The notes beneath the pieces were generated by a model. It was given only the letters and a program-made list of their open reading frames with translations. It ran no database searches and was not told the DNA's origin. From contig OU612065.1 of the NCBI GenBank assembly GCA_914767715.1, positions 5,086,001-5,150,000 on the forward strand: a stretch of DNA of 64,000 nucleotides, given 5' to 3'. The stretch comes from Membranipora membranacea. Lineage: Eukaryota > Bryozoa > Gymnolaemata > Cheilostomatida > Membraniporidae. Positions 41,901-53,434 of the stretch are shown piece after piece. The stretch's first letter is position 1; every line of letters starts with the position of its first letter. Both the position numbers and the translations under genes were made by a program.

Positions 41901-43727
41901 TACACTAGATATTGCCGAGAAGCTGACATCTATGGCAAACACCAGGTCGTGATGACTGCAGAGAAAGTTAACGTCTGTGTTGGTAGCGAGTTTGAATTTG
42001 ACAGGAGTACCATCAGGTGCGGGTCTCAGAGGCTGGTTACCTTTCACCAGTACTGATACCACTCTGGGGTGACCTGGATTCTCCTATATAGAGAAATATA
42101 CACTCATACATAGCAGTAATAGTGAATCTCAATAAATGAATCGGATGGTTCAAACAAAAATGACATGACATAGTCTCATATTCAATAGATGTAGGCTATG
42201 GAGGTGAGATTACTTCTACATAGATACAGGCATTTCGTATGTACCATGTATAATCTACCAGCATCTTTGCAGCTTATGGTATCATTTCTCTGAATATGCT
42301 ATAGTAGGACTTATATCAAGTAAAATTGTATTTTGTCAACCAGCTAGAATTTTGATACACTTATTTCTTCAATATGTTGACCTTGCACTGGCCCAGTCTA
42401 TTTTGTGACATCCACATCTTTTTCACCCAAATTATCACATGCCAACAAATCAGTTTATGTAACCATCAGCTTCCAGAATAACATTACTAAGTGATCTTTT
42501 AACCACAAACTGTACAAAACATTGCATTTACCACCAATCCAGAAAGAGTGGAAGTTTAATCATCACATCATCTATATCAGATGTCATAATATTGTCATAC
42601 TCATAGTTAATAACATTCACAAAGGATACTCTTTTCTTATTAATGAGCTGTGATATATATAGTATAGAGTGATGTAAAATAAAAATGAATAAGGTCTGTA
42701 GGAGTGAAGCAAAAAACTGAAAAATGGCTGTGATATTTTGAGACTGGAAAGAATTCAAAGGTTGGCTTCAAAATCTATTCCAGACCATGTTCAATTATGA
42801 ACAAAGATTTTAGTTTTTCTATACTTTACAACATTGTCTTATGCAAGATGTGTTTTGTAAAACACTTATGATCCAGCACACCCTCTTTTTCATCAACTTT
42901 TCAGAATCAAAGTCTAGCCGCAATATTATGTTCTTACCAAATCTATACAAACATAATACTACTAATCCTAATAACCTAATCTCTTTTCCCTTTTTCCATT
43001 TCACACCTAGGCAACACCATCATATGCATTCATTTCATCACCACCATGTTATTCAATGTAAAATAAAATGATACCTGTGGCTTTTGGCCAGGTGCCAAAT
43101 TGGCCCACAAAAATGTGCATGAAGGGAAATCATACTTGATTTGTGCCAAAAGCAGTTTTTACCGAAGTGTTATAATTTGCTAATAATCATTACATCCTTG
43201 ATCCAACAGGTTGATCAAAAATATTCAAACGCTCCACCCTCCACAAGTGTAAGAAGTTGCAAAAATGTCTAACCTCATGATATGGGAATTCCATGGTGGT
43301 GTTGACATGTTTCATGTACCATTTTGCTCTTAGATGCTTGGAGATTCTGTGCTCTTTGGTCAGTAGCAAGTAAACTGTCTCTGCTATGACGGGCTGTAAA
43401 GGAAATAATGAGAATTTTAAGGCAACTACAACTATATTATTTCTTACATTGGATTTTCTAAGTCTAGTTAGAACTAGCAAATTACCTGAACATGAGCAAA
43501 TGTTGGTAAACAAGTCATTTCCCACTGAATCCTGAATCTTAATGAAAGCTGGGCTTGGCGTGATAATATGTGGATTATTGGCTTCATCTACTCCGAAGAC
43601 CGATATCTGAATCAGCATAAGCGTTACAGCTTGCTCTCATTATCTAATTCAACTTACTTCTGAAGCCGGAGGTCTGCTAGGGCTGATACCCTCCATTCCA
43701 GTGGTATCTGCTAACATCTGAGCAAGT
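96..43727 (-). CDS. SZT2: KICSTOR complex protein SZT2 homologue (C-terminus cut off by the window edge)
   Basis: SZT2 is a very large scaffold of the KICSTOR complex, which brings GATOR1 to lysosomes and restrains mTORC1 when amino acids are short; that role is family knowledge. I joined 65 exons by GT-AG sites and phase (10,741 nt, about 3,580 residues; from memory the human protein is about 3,400). Recognisable family blocks appear in the expected order: RISKHLRAKW near the start, LPSNCSSGIIVITDG, RLKEGFTI, LLRDWNDFELLE, SKPLDRVLVR, LQEGFHFSHT, TEVWIEPQHG, LLPMCQQVEM, DVYYYCPP, MPDFWLIMQV, LVNQRLLLQDLH, KALRHSLCDF and WNNARYHLL. No in-frame stop occurs along the chain from 43,717 to 96. 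The first coding exon is uncertain, and the last one or more exons lie left of position 1. Exon coordinates are in the four block entries. Confidence 0.93.
9052..9559. mobile_element. Fold-back MITE, copy 1 (508 bp, long terminal inverted repeats)
   Basis: The element begins GACAGTTTTCTGAG and ends with its reverse complement CTCAGAAAACTGTC. The arms stay complementary for well over 100 bases, with GGTACTTTTAACCCACGCC near the left end mirrored by GGCGTGGGTTGAAAGTACC near the right. It carries no coding potential. The right flank is TA and the left flank is TG, consistent with a decayed TA target duplication, as in Tc1/mariner-related MITEs. A copy of very similar length and sequence lies at 40,989-41,497. 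It sits in the SZT2 intron between exons 11664-11588 and 8968-8813. Confidence 0.85.
10049..11284 (+). CDS. Carbohydrate sulfotransferase-like type II membrane protein (nested, intronless)
   Basis: A 411-residue uninterrupted reading frame. A hydrophobic stretch at residues 31-44 after a short basic N-terminus predicts a type II Golgi membrane protein. The C-terminal part resembles GalNAc-4-sulfate 6-O-sulfotransferase (CHST15)-type enzymes. NYNFIGVEKSGADQI (residues 128-141) is at the PAPS 5'-phosphosulfate loop, YHIQLRHPTDRM (231-242) at the 3'-phosphate site, and later come LLRHSLYVLLLETAFKFIPR and KRLAHLLRSKQWLF. The family would transfer sulfate from PAPS to a sugar, but the usual K-x-G-T-T of the loop reads KSGAD, and the Ser expected after RxPxxR is absent, so activity is doubtful. 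The gene lies wholly inside an SZT2 intron on the opposite strand. A downstream start at Met20 is possible. Lack of introns suggests a retrocopy origin or an intronless family member. Confidence 0.8.
   Translation: MIIKPQITSDQSRCGLKTVMLRRTSYQQDSFLLVVIVVVAFVIYQQNGGIFTRRAHKKIRKQIDELQFETKWKKLNFQSFSSCKLRPEYIKGYKVNCFYVCRTKGLWQACQPRSDQADRSHKACLSNYNFIGVEKSGADQITEWFKNARNPDLVLSRENFWPSGTCPDAEIAYNSLFNKGAPKIISKSQLSLNIGPHNLLANKKMEDTKAKLSVQTVVQILGYMRTPQSRYHIQLRHPTDRMIEQLIDWHEAGLIYSNTREETLTGEIIHHIVTQSIEEFQDCLKSYNELVCFYSSEGREGDLKALLRHSLYVLLLETAFKFIPRPQLLITKTPETDAAARETIEKTFAFYDQSLPTNLQELTAPTQSVINPDLVFNKTIQALDDFFSPYNKRLAHLLRSKQWLFQRQIQT
11588..21361 (-). CDS. SZT2: SZT2 exon block 3: middle region
   Basis: Exons in order: 21361-21189, 20904-20753, 20444-20347, 20153-19897, 19619-19357, 19162-18925, 18651-18375, 18231-18015, 17797-17765, 17281-17032, 16726-16559, 16432-16325, 16118-15982, 15749-15551, 15288-15080, 14914-14760, 14387-14232, 14081-13897, 13521-13498, 12722-12503, 12084-11932, 11664-11588. 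Family-like strings include FSLIELLPMCQQVEM, VPATYKNLVEI, PIYLYHCTKKQ, GVFTSLQKNY, YYYCPPTLK, KPLFVHLTASV, SIEWLVRDE and MPDFWLIMQV. Two microexons occur: 33 nt (17797-17765) and 24 nt (13521-13498). Both are needed to keep phase. Acidic and Ser-rich linkers (around 17.2, 15.1 and 14.0 kb) are poorly conserved, as expected for this family. Confidence 0.88.
18650..18734. repeat. Three tandem 30-bp copies spanning an SZT2 3' splice site
   Basis: The unit ACCTACACAAAATAAACTCA plus ten further bases is repeated about 2.8 times; the third copy has CCC for CCT and a diverged end. On the minus strand each unit contains a T-rich tract followed by TGTGTAG or TGTGTGG. The innermost copy supplies the acceptor of exon 18651-18375. 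The repeat length is a multiple of three and the frame stays open through the two extra units. Confidence 0.9.
21601..21830 (+). mobile_element. tRNA-derived SINE (candidate)
   Basis: The 5' end resembles a degenerate tRNA. TGGTATAGTGGTTGGAAT has the shape of a Pol III A box, and about 30 bases later GAGGGTCCCAGGTTT resembles a B box (GGTTCRANYCC) that has lost its central CGA. The following 170 bases are non-coding and unlike the flanks. A functional tRNA is excluded because the stems do not pair and the B box is broken. The 3' limit is a guess; no second copy was found in the window. It lies in the largest SZT2 intron. Confidence 0.5.
22410..23322 (-). CDS. Possible nested two-exon gene, unrecognised
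   Basis: Exon 1 would be 23322-23157: ATG preceded by an in-frame stop, reading MLKFGNDFLTSLYEAMG, donor GTAAGA. Exon 2 would be 22609-22410, after an acceptor TATAG, ending in a stop. Phases agree (1 then 2 nt), giving 121 residues. The second part contains GCGCRDEAVC and a run of ordinary, non-repetitive residues (YLINGDPHYFLAYITIYH). I see no signal peptide or membrane segment and recognise no family. It lies inside an SZT2 intron on the same strand, so it could also be an unrelated chance pairing or a decayed insertion. Confidence 0.3.
26992..27040. repeat. 15-bp tandem repeat, about 3.3 copies
   Basis: Unit ACCTCCTCTGGTGTC, with the third copy diverged to CCTCTGATGTC. It is intronic to SZT2. 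A small open frame across it is repeat-driven. Confidence 0.7.
29465..35799 (-). CDS. SZT2: SZT2 exon block 2
   Basis: Exons in order: 35799-35644, 35214-35101, 33980-33777, 33478-33334, 33167-32980, 32774-32574, 32355-32277, 31715-31621, 31062-30897, 29616-29465. Conserved strings include SYVK-like SHYVKYIHR, SRLANYLHHQRWVW, LQEGFHF, LVQYVTFPP and ELTMVTEVWIEPQHG. The last exon (29616-29465) is the weakest. It is chosen because a TTTCAG-like acceptor, phase 0 entry and phase 2 exit join 30,897 to 21,361 in frame, and because its SVKYESAIEIC roughly matches the LTFEYLIQLC segment of the family. Its donor (GTATTC) is non-consensus. All other exons have good sites. Confidence 0.82.
35988..36475. 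mobile_element. Fold-back element with a duplicated right arm
   Basis: The left arm (AGCTGTGGCTACATACGCCG, then CCATAGGATTGGG) is mirrored by CCCAATCCTATGGATAGTAC and GGCGTGTGTAGCCAGAGCTT on the right. The right arm is present twice in direct orientation (about 36,295-36,374 and 36,386-36,475), differing at a few bases. The interior is non-coding. It lies in the SZT2 intron between exons 36653 and 35644. Confidence 0.75.
36510..43727 (-). CDS. SZT2: SZT2 exon block 1: N-terminal region
   Basis: Exons in transcription order: 43727-43658 (candidate start ATG at 43717-43715), 43606-43448, 43393-43274, 42083-41904, 40874-40797, 40590-40495, 40100-39981, 39707-39524, 39063-38843, 38539-38436, 38172-38045, 37462-37369, 36653-36510. 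From 43393 on, the translation follows the SZT2 N-terminus, including the stretch GIIVITDGNVGIGD (around 39,063), which resembles the core strand of a von Willebrand A-like fold, and YHKGVLSWFF. Exon 43606-43448 is a phase 0-0 exon with no clear counterpart in the human protein that I recall, so it may be optional. The acceptor of exon 38172-38045 could also lie 3 bases further in (38169), changing one residue. A 0.5 kb MITE sits between exons 41904 and 40874. Confidence 0.85.
37206..37315. repeat. 110-bp palindromic fold-back element
   Basis: CCATTTGCCTGCATTCC at the left end is exactly complementary to GGAATGCAGGCAAATGG at the right. The centre pairs TCACGCCGCAGGCA with TGCCTGCGGCGTGA around a short loop. 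It is GC-rich in an AT-rich intron of SZT2. Confidence 0.8.
40989..41497. mobile_element. Fold-back MITE, copy 2 (509 bp)
   Basis: Same family, orientation and length as the copy at 9,052-9,559. It begins GACAGTTTTCTGAGCTC and ends GAGCTCAGAAAACTGTC, with about 170-base arms, and is flanked on both sides by TA, giving an intact TA target duplication. No coding potential. It lies in the SZT2 intron between exons 42083-41904 and 40874-40797. Confidence 0.88.
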
Positions 43728-43885
43728 CTAGGAATAGGTGACAAAAGAAATCATTATGTGGTTGTTTCTCTTCGGTCGATACTCCATTGTCCGAGGCCTT
43801 AACAAGATCTGATCTGTAAATAGATACACATTATAATTCTAATTCTACACTGCTCTTCCCATTCAAAACTTATGATTTCTCTAAC

Positions 43886-43989
43886 CAGTCCTTGTCAGAA
43901 ATGATAGCAAATAATGTCTTAGCAAGGAGTAACTCCTTGGTCATGGGGATGTCCCTGGTAGGTCGCCTGCTACTTGACATACCTGCCAT
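43886..43989 (-). other. Candidate 5' exon upstream of SZT2, role unresolved
   Basis: An acceptor (TCTATCATGGCAG) and a donor (GTTAGA) bound a stretch reading RDIPMTKELLLAKTLFAIIS in one open frame. An ATG just before it (43,989) is in the same frame. Its exit phase is 2, and every well-formed downstream acceptor in the 43.8-43.7 kb region starts with A, which would create TGA at the junction. It may belong to an alternative transcript, a leader exon, or a separate small gene. Confidence 0.35.
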
Positions 43990-44813
43990 GATAGAAATAG
44001 GATATAGGGTGGACAGCAGACTAAGACATACTGTGCCTTTTTATACACTTATTGGTTAACAAAATGGTGCAATGAAAAATGTAGATGCACATGGTAGACT
44101 TATGATAAAAGAAACGCCGAAAGTTTCAGTTACTGTGAAACTTGAGAATAACTAGCCCCTATCGTGTGGGTGACATGACATCACAGTCACATGCCCTGTG
44201 CCCCAGCGGTGAGTGGTCATTCAAATAAAATTTGCCATGATTGTTCCTCGTCAGTTTCTTACTGAGATGAGCAGCAGGTTACAATTAATCATTTCTATAT
44301 GGTTCAGCGCTTCATGGAGATATATATCATTGTGTGTCAGATGGTTTGAGTGTATGCATTAGGTCTCAAGACGACCCTGTAACAACTCAATCTCAATACT
44401 GCCTGCCATGAATGAGGGAGTTCATTGCTGCCTGACTACGTCTTAAGATGGCCCAAGACGGCTCTACAACATCTCAAGACCGATCAACAATCAGGTCTCA
44501 GCGTACCCGCCCCTAGCAAGAGGTCAAATTGTCTGATGAACAAATGGTAATGAGGGACCCATGGTCAAATGATATGACATGGCACTGTTGACTTCTACCA
44601 CTTCCAGGCCTAGCCTGCCTTGACAAAGTTTGTGCGTCAGGTCAGGCTATCACGGGAACAGATTTGGCGATGGACAATGATGCATTGCCGACCTATTATG
44701 TATTGCCAACCAGTGTAGGCCTCATCTATTAGGCCTCACCTATCCATATGATTGAATTGCACTGATTGGTGGAAGCGAAACTACCTGCCTCGGCATCGCA
44801 CTCCCAGGCCCTG

Positions 44814-44848
44814 CTGTCTGTGGCATGGCTCAGCCATGCCACAGACAG
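44814..44848. repeat. Perfect 17-bp inverted repeat with 1-base spacer
   Basis: CTGTCTGTGGCATGGCT is followed by C and then the exact reverse complement AGCCATGCCACAGACAG. Such a near-zero loop favours cruciform extrusion over a terminator function; eukaryotic context gives no obvious role. Confidence 0.85.
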
Positions 44849-45326
44849 GGCTTTGAGTGATGGAGGCTCCCATCTAGACAACATGCCCATGTGTGCCAGT
44901 GTTTCATAAGCCTCATCTGGAGTTCTTACAAGCATGTATTCTGTTTTTATATTTCAACCCCCGGTCCCATACCCATGATCATGCTCATGGACAGTGGCAA
45001 AGAAAGAACATACTGTCACCAACCATTGCTGTAACGTAGCCTACTAGTTGACATAATAATGCTTCAAACTCCTGATCCCTTATCTATGTAATCATCTTCG
45101 TTCTATGCATATCTATGCCCAGTCACTGCTGAGGTGAGAGTGGGTGCCAGTCACTGAGTCAGTGGTTACCAAACCCAAAGCAACAACATACATCGAACAC
45201 AACGTCAACTGTGTGGACATGTCAAATAGGCCTACATCACACACACCACACAACCTCCCTGCAGCAGGTGCGGCATATTGATGCACATTCACAATAATAG
45301 AGCAAAAACCTTCTTATCAAACAAAC

Positions 45327-45398
45327 CTTTCAAAATTGCCAAGTTCTCGATTGATGTCCGTCAGTCGCTGTGAGGCCAAAGTGGTGATGAGACCAATC
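45327..45398 (-). other. Candidate 72-nt coding exon upstream of SZT2
   Basis: Acceptor CACACAG and donor GTTTGT flank 72 bases that read IGLITTLASQRLTDINRELG plus NFE in one frame, with phase 2 entry and exit. The phase fits the acceptor of exon 43727, which would extend the SZT2 reading frame upstream of the ATG at 43,717. It also fits other nearby acceptors. The helix-like composition looks coding, but I recognise no family and found no partner exon further upstream. Confidence 0.35.
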
Positions 45399-46236
45399 CT
45401 GTGTGAGTATGAGTTAATATACTTGTGTTGTTCAGTTGTTTACAAATTTGACATGAGGGCTGTATTACACTGGTCACATGACTTAGAGCGTAGAAATGCC
45501 TGGGGAAAACTTGATATGTCAAACTTTCTGAAAACAGGTGCAGATAATTCTTCAAATGATTGCATTATTAAAAATGATTTCATTATTAAAAATGATTATA
45601 GTCATGACATAATTTATGCCGTGAGCATTGGGCCAGCATTGAGGTAAGTTCACCAGCCACATAACCTCAATTTCACAAATTTATGTCAGCAGATACCAAT
45701 ACCATATGTGTTTTATTGACTTTTGGTGAATTTTATAGAGAGTCCATTCAGCGATCAAAATTACATGCCATTAACAAGATGTGGCAATTACATTACCATT
45801 AGCCCCTCCAACGACCAAGAGGCGAGGTTAAATATAAACCTTTCAATGGTTTGCGAACCCCAGATTCCCAGGGTATTTGTCATATCTGATGCTAACTCTT
45901 CTTAATTAATAAATAAATAGAGGAGAAATTGCACCCAAACAATCGCGCCAACGTATAGTGATAGAACCAAGGAGTTTTTACTCATTGATAGAAAATTGAA
46001 CTCGGCCTATAAGGTAGACCAAATATTTTGCGTTAAGATTAACTATCAAGATTATCTATGATTTATGGTAAAATTCTATATTTGTTTCCAGATCAAAATC
46101 AGTGTCAATTAACAGGCTAAAAACATGATTGTAAAATATATTGGAGAAAAGAAGCAGAAATGAAAAACTAACTTAGCTATACACCACAGATGCATCAGAG
46201 AAAAGATTTTACCACAACAACAATGATGTAGAACAG

Positions 46237-46361
46237 GTTTGTTCCCTCTGTGGTGGATGAGTGCTATTGCAAATGGCGGATATCGGGGCGCCAGAGGCCT
46301 TGCCCTTTGCCGTTTTACACATCTTTTTAGGTATTCATCCGCATTCACAGAGGGAACAAAC
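46237..46361. repeat. Short fold-back element, 125 bp
   Basis: GTTTGTTCCCTCTGTG at the left is exactly complementary to CACAGAGGGAACAAAC at the right. Inside, GGATGA and TCATCC continue the pairing. The interior is GC-richer than the flanks. It lies just downstream of GALE. Confidence 0.65.
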
Positions 46362-46725
46362 TCATAATAGCAATGATGATTCATAGATATCACATAAGAA
46401 GGTGACTGCCACAAAATGTGAAACAGTCTTGTCAGATCAATTGTACAGTAGCTTTTAAAATAAGTAGAGAGCAATATATAAATTTTTGTAGGGACTCCCA
46501 AATTTGGTGTCCACGGAGAAAGGGGTAAAAAAAACTAAATATAAGGGAAAGCCCTGAAAAAGAGGAAGAAAGGACATCACATTGAGCTCATATTAATGAA
46601 AGACGATTCATACAGAACGTTGAAGCTTGTATAATCTTGGATAGCATACTGCTACCTGAGGTGTTTTGGTGCATAGAACAAGAGTAAAAGGTATAGTATA
46701 GAGTAGTCGTTTTAGGAATATAAAC

Positions 46726-50226
<3,501 letters not shown>

Positions 50227-50330
50227 TGTTGTCAAGTTTTTGTGATCAGCATGCACTGAAAAAAAATTTTTCATTGTATATCATTTCTGACAATCATTCC
50301 AAAGCAAGAGAACTTTCTGAACACTAGAAC

Positions 50331-50363
50331 CAAGGAGTAACAGGGTAACGCTGTTACTCCTTG
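50331..50363. repeat. Perfect 13-bp hairpin upstream of GALE
   Basis: CAAGGAGTAACAG, a 7-base loop, then CTGTTACTCCTTG. It lies about 105 bases upstream of the GALE ATG, in or near the predicted 5' UTR intron. Confidence 0.75.
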
Positions 50364-50537
50364 CTAGTACTTGATCGTGGTAAATTTCACATACTTTTTA
50401 CTTCAGATGCTTGAAGAAGCCTATCTGGAGCGAAAATATCTTCATCATCTGTGACAAATGAATTTTGAATAAATCTCATTGCAGTGACCACTATGTGTGT
50501 GTTTGGTTGCTGTTTGATATACTATATTATATACATT

Positions 50538-50658
50538 ACAGGTTTACTCTTAAACCTGGGTCTCTGCCAATTTTTGACTGTGCCCCCCCCCTAAATATTC
50601 AAAAAAACAGCTGACCAGTCAAACATTGCCAGAGACCAAGGTTTTGGATTAGACATGT
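50538..50658. mobile_element. Short fold-back family A, copy 1
   Basis: Begins ACAGGTTTACTCTTAAACCT and ends with an imperfect complement (TTTTGGATTAGACATGT). The interior has the family signature GACTGTG plus a C-run and CAAACATTGCC. Related copies lie at 51,157 and 60,231. Confidence 0.65.
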
Positions 50659-51156
50659 GAGTGATATATATATAATATATTATACACACTAATTAATTTA
50701 TATTTATTTGCTTGTGGTTTTCTTTATAATGGAGAGACAACCCAGAACTTGGTTCACTGAAATCAAAAGAGACCCATGAACCAATGCAGGTAGAAACTGC
50801 TCACCTTGTCAGTGGGGCTTCTGGTAGAGATACGACAGGATAGGGCGCAAAATACTCGTAGCACTTTTTGCACACAGTCACTTTATCAGGAATGAATGAC
50901 AACAAGTTTGTTTATTCTTTTTCATCCATGTTTCCGGAATATGCCACACCCTTTATGAGATCTTTAATAAATATATTTTCAGTTCGTCTTTCCACCATAC
51001 CCCGACGATAGTTTGGTTACTACTTTATGTTATCATCATTTATCTTATATTGGTTCCCAAGCTAAATCTTGAATCAATTTAACCGGAAGCCACATGTTTG
51101 CTGCAGAAAGTTTGGATTCTAGTGTTAGAACTAAGAACTGATTTCAGACAACCATT

Positions 51157-51255
51157 CACAGGTCTACTCCAAATCCTGGGATTTTGGCAATGTTTGACTG
51201 CCCCCCTCAGTCAGTCACACATTGCCAAAATCCCAGGTTTTGGAGTAGACCTGTG
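51157..51255. mobile_element. Short fold-back family A, copy 2 (best preserved)
   Basis: CACAGGTCTACTCCAAA and CCTGGGATTTTGGCAATG at the left pair with CATTGCCAAAATCCCAGG and TTTGGAGTAGACCTGTG at the right. The arms are about 40 bases with very few mismatches around a centre with GACTGCCCCCC. Non-coding. Confidence 0.8.
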
Positions 51256-51790
51256 CAACCATTCTTGTCAATATACAGTTACACATACATGCTGATGACA
51301 GGTCACAGTTCCATATTTAGGATATAAAATAACAACTTGATATATATATATATATATGTTATTTATTTATATATATATATAAATTACATAGTAAGTTAGT
51401 GTTACATATGTACGTATGTTATATATGTGCCACCAACTTATCTCAAGTCAAACAATCACCACCACTGCAAGTGGAGGAGAAGTTGTTGAAGGGGCAATTC
51501 AAGCAATGAACTTCATTGATTCAAGAGTCATTGATCTGAATCAGATTTGAGATCAGGCAAAATAGATGAGTTGTGTGATGAAGTTGGGTTCAATACACAC
51601 ACAGGATGGCGAGCAACTAACAATTGGCAGTCCACTCACTATAGAAGTCAGTAGACAAGTGTCCGAAGTGTATTGTTCTCAATGTCACAGGTTAAGTCAG
51701 TATATTGTCATAATTAGGTCAGAGTAGAATTATGATGTTGTGCCAAAATAGTGTCTGGTAAATAGCTATTCGCCACACATCTATGTAGAA

Positions 51791-52149
51791 CATAGGACTG
51801 CCGCAGTTCCTGATTTTGGGCTTGGTGTGGGTGGGGGGCAGGAAGGATGGAAGGTCTATTTGCTTTGCAGTTTTTTAAGTAAACATGATTTTTAACTATT
51901 CAAGTTTTTCACAATTCCCATACTACAAACTATTATCGGTAGGGGAGAAGAGAAGATAACTCAAATGCGTGCGGAATAGGTGATATAGTTGTCTTCTCTT
52001 CTCCCCTACCGGTAATAGTTTGTAGTATGGGAATTGTGAAAAACTTGAATAGTTAAAAATCATGTTTAACTGAAAACTGCAAAGCAAATAGAGCTTCCAT
52101 CCTTCCCACCCACACCAAGCCCAAAATCAGGAACTGCGACAGTCCTATG
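51791..52149. mobile_element. 359-bp fold-back (MITE-like) element
   Basis: The left end CATAGGACTGCCGCAGTTCC matches the complement of the right end (GGAACTGCGACAGTCCTATG) except one base. Inner pairs include TATTCAAGTTTTTCACAATT with AATTGTGAAAAACTTGAATA and GGGGAGAAGAGAAGA with TCTTCTCTTCTCCCC. The arms are about 160 bases around a centre near 51,970. No coding content. The near-identity of the arms suggests recent activity or gene conversion between arms. Confidence 0.85.
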
Positions 52150-52235
52150 ATGTAGAAGGCCATCCGCTTATGACAAATACCCACCCGGCAGTGCTAACTG
52201 GCCATCCATTTCACCTTGTATCAATCTCAAAAGGT

Positions 52236-52520
52236 GACCGTCGCACGCCTATGCGGATGCCTATAATTAAGTATCCGCCGGATGTTTGCGTGACATCCGG
52301 TGGTTGCCGAATAGGCGTTCGCTTGCCACTCGGGCACATAGATGGGTTTGTCGACCTGATGACGAGTGTCTCCAACCGATCCTCCTCTATTAAGAATCCA
52401 TCCGGATGCCTATTTGGCATCTGGCAGTTGTACGAGTGCCAACCAGATGTCTATTTGGCAACCACCGGATGCCACGTGGACATCCTGCGGTTGCCGAATA
52501 GGCATCTGGATGGGTTCTAA
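52236..52520. repeat. GC-rich complex direct/inverted repeat
   Basis: The string GGTTGCCGAATAGGC occurs twice in direct orientation (near 52,301 and 52,490). Inverted relatives such as CCTATTTGGCAACCACCGG also occur, with a perfect small hairpin CCGGATGT/ACATCCGG near 52,278. The open frames on both strands come from this repetition (GGATGCC-type words) and not from a gene. It abuts the 359-bp fold-back element. Confidence 0.55.
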
Positions 52521-53434
52521 GCGCAACAGATGGTAACAAATTAGTAGTACGAATAGAGAAGACATCTCCAAGATACATCATCTCTGCTTACTTGAAATCT
52601 ACAGGTGATCATTAAAACAGCCTGGAACTCCAAACACAGACATAAGAGTAAGCTCTGTTTGCTAGATAGGTTCAGAATCTAAGCTGAATAGCCGGCTCTT
52701 CTAACAAGCAGATTTGCAGATCTTGAGCTTTTCTCATGAGAAATCAACTCTGTTAGCTGAAGCAAATAATTCAAGTCTCTTGTGTTGTGTACCAGAAATC
52801 ACAAAATCAGTGAAAATGCAGATCTGTCAAATGATTTTGATCACTAATCACTGCAGTTTGTGCTGGCGGTCTCGACTGTCCACTCACCCATGCAGTAGGG
52901 ACCAATACATCCCAAGTCACATGACGAGAGGTTTTAAATCTCACTCAACAAATTGACGTGATGGGTGGCTTCTCGTAGTGGGCGGTTTTTTATCATTGAT
53001 CATTGAATTACTAACCGTCTCTATTTGGAGTAACAAACCATATGTGAATATCATCCATTGTCTGTTGGTTCTGGTTAACTGCTATTCTTCAATAACTGAG
53101 CACAAGCCCACTGCAGCATGTGCGTGTCAAATGGTCTTCTACTGGACTTTTGTCTTCTTCTTGATTTTTAAACCGAGTACCGGTGTGAAGTAATAGTGGG
53201 GAGGATGGATGCTCAGGCTTACTCACTGCCAAATCTAGAGTTAAATTAGCAATGTGTGACTGACTCCTTAAGCTTTTATTCTTCGCAACAGAATTCAGAT
53301 GAGAGCTGTCGAACTGAGTGCGAAATGATTTCTTCCTCCAGAGAGTAAGATAGACCCAATGATGTGAATATGTGTGTATGTCAAACAATAATCACTGTTA
53401 TAGGAATGATCACCTATTTATAGACTAGCTTGCA

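Larger units (their letters stand above)
43990..46725. other. Region between GALE 3' end and SZT2 5' end
   Basis: No complete gene. It contains the candidate exon at 45,327-45,398, a perfect hairpin at 44,814-44,848 and an inverted-repeat element at 46,237-46,361. The SZT2 promoter should lie here or in the 5' introns, but I see no motif I would call. Confidence 0.5.
50227..53434. other. Gene-free region rich in fold-back repeats
   Basis: Upstream of GALE. It holds a hairpin (50,331-50,363), two copies of a short fold-back family (50,538-50,658 and 51,157-51,255), a TA-rich microsatellite near 51,340-51,380, a 359-bp fold-back element (51,791-52,149) and a complex repeat (52,236-52,520). Open frames here follow the repeats and show no coding features. 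Confidence 0.6.

Noticed and set aside
45336-45647. 103-residue plus-strand frame
   Set aside because: Its first part is antisense to the candidate minus-strand exon at 45,327-45,398, and its end is a short direct duplication (ATTATTAAAAATGATTTC). No domain visible.
52170-52520. 116-residue plus-strand frame
   Set aside because: Produced by the direct/inverted repeat block; both strands are open for the same reason.
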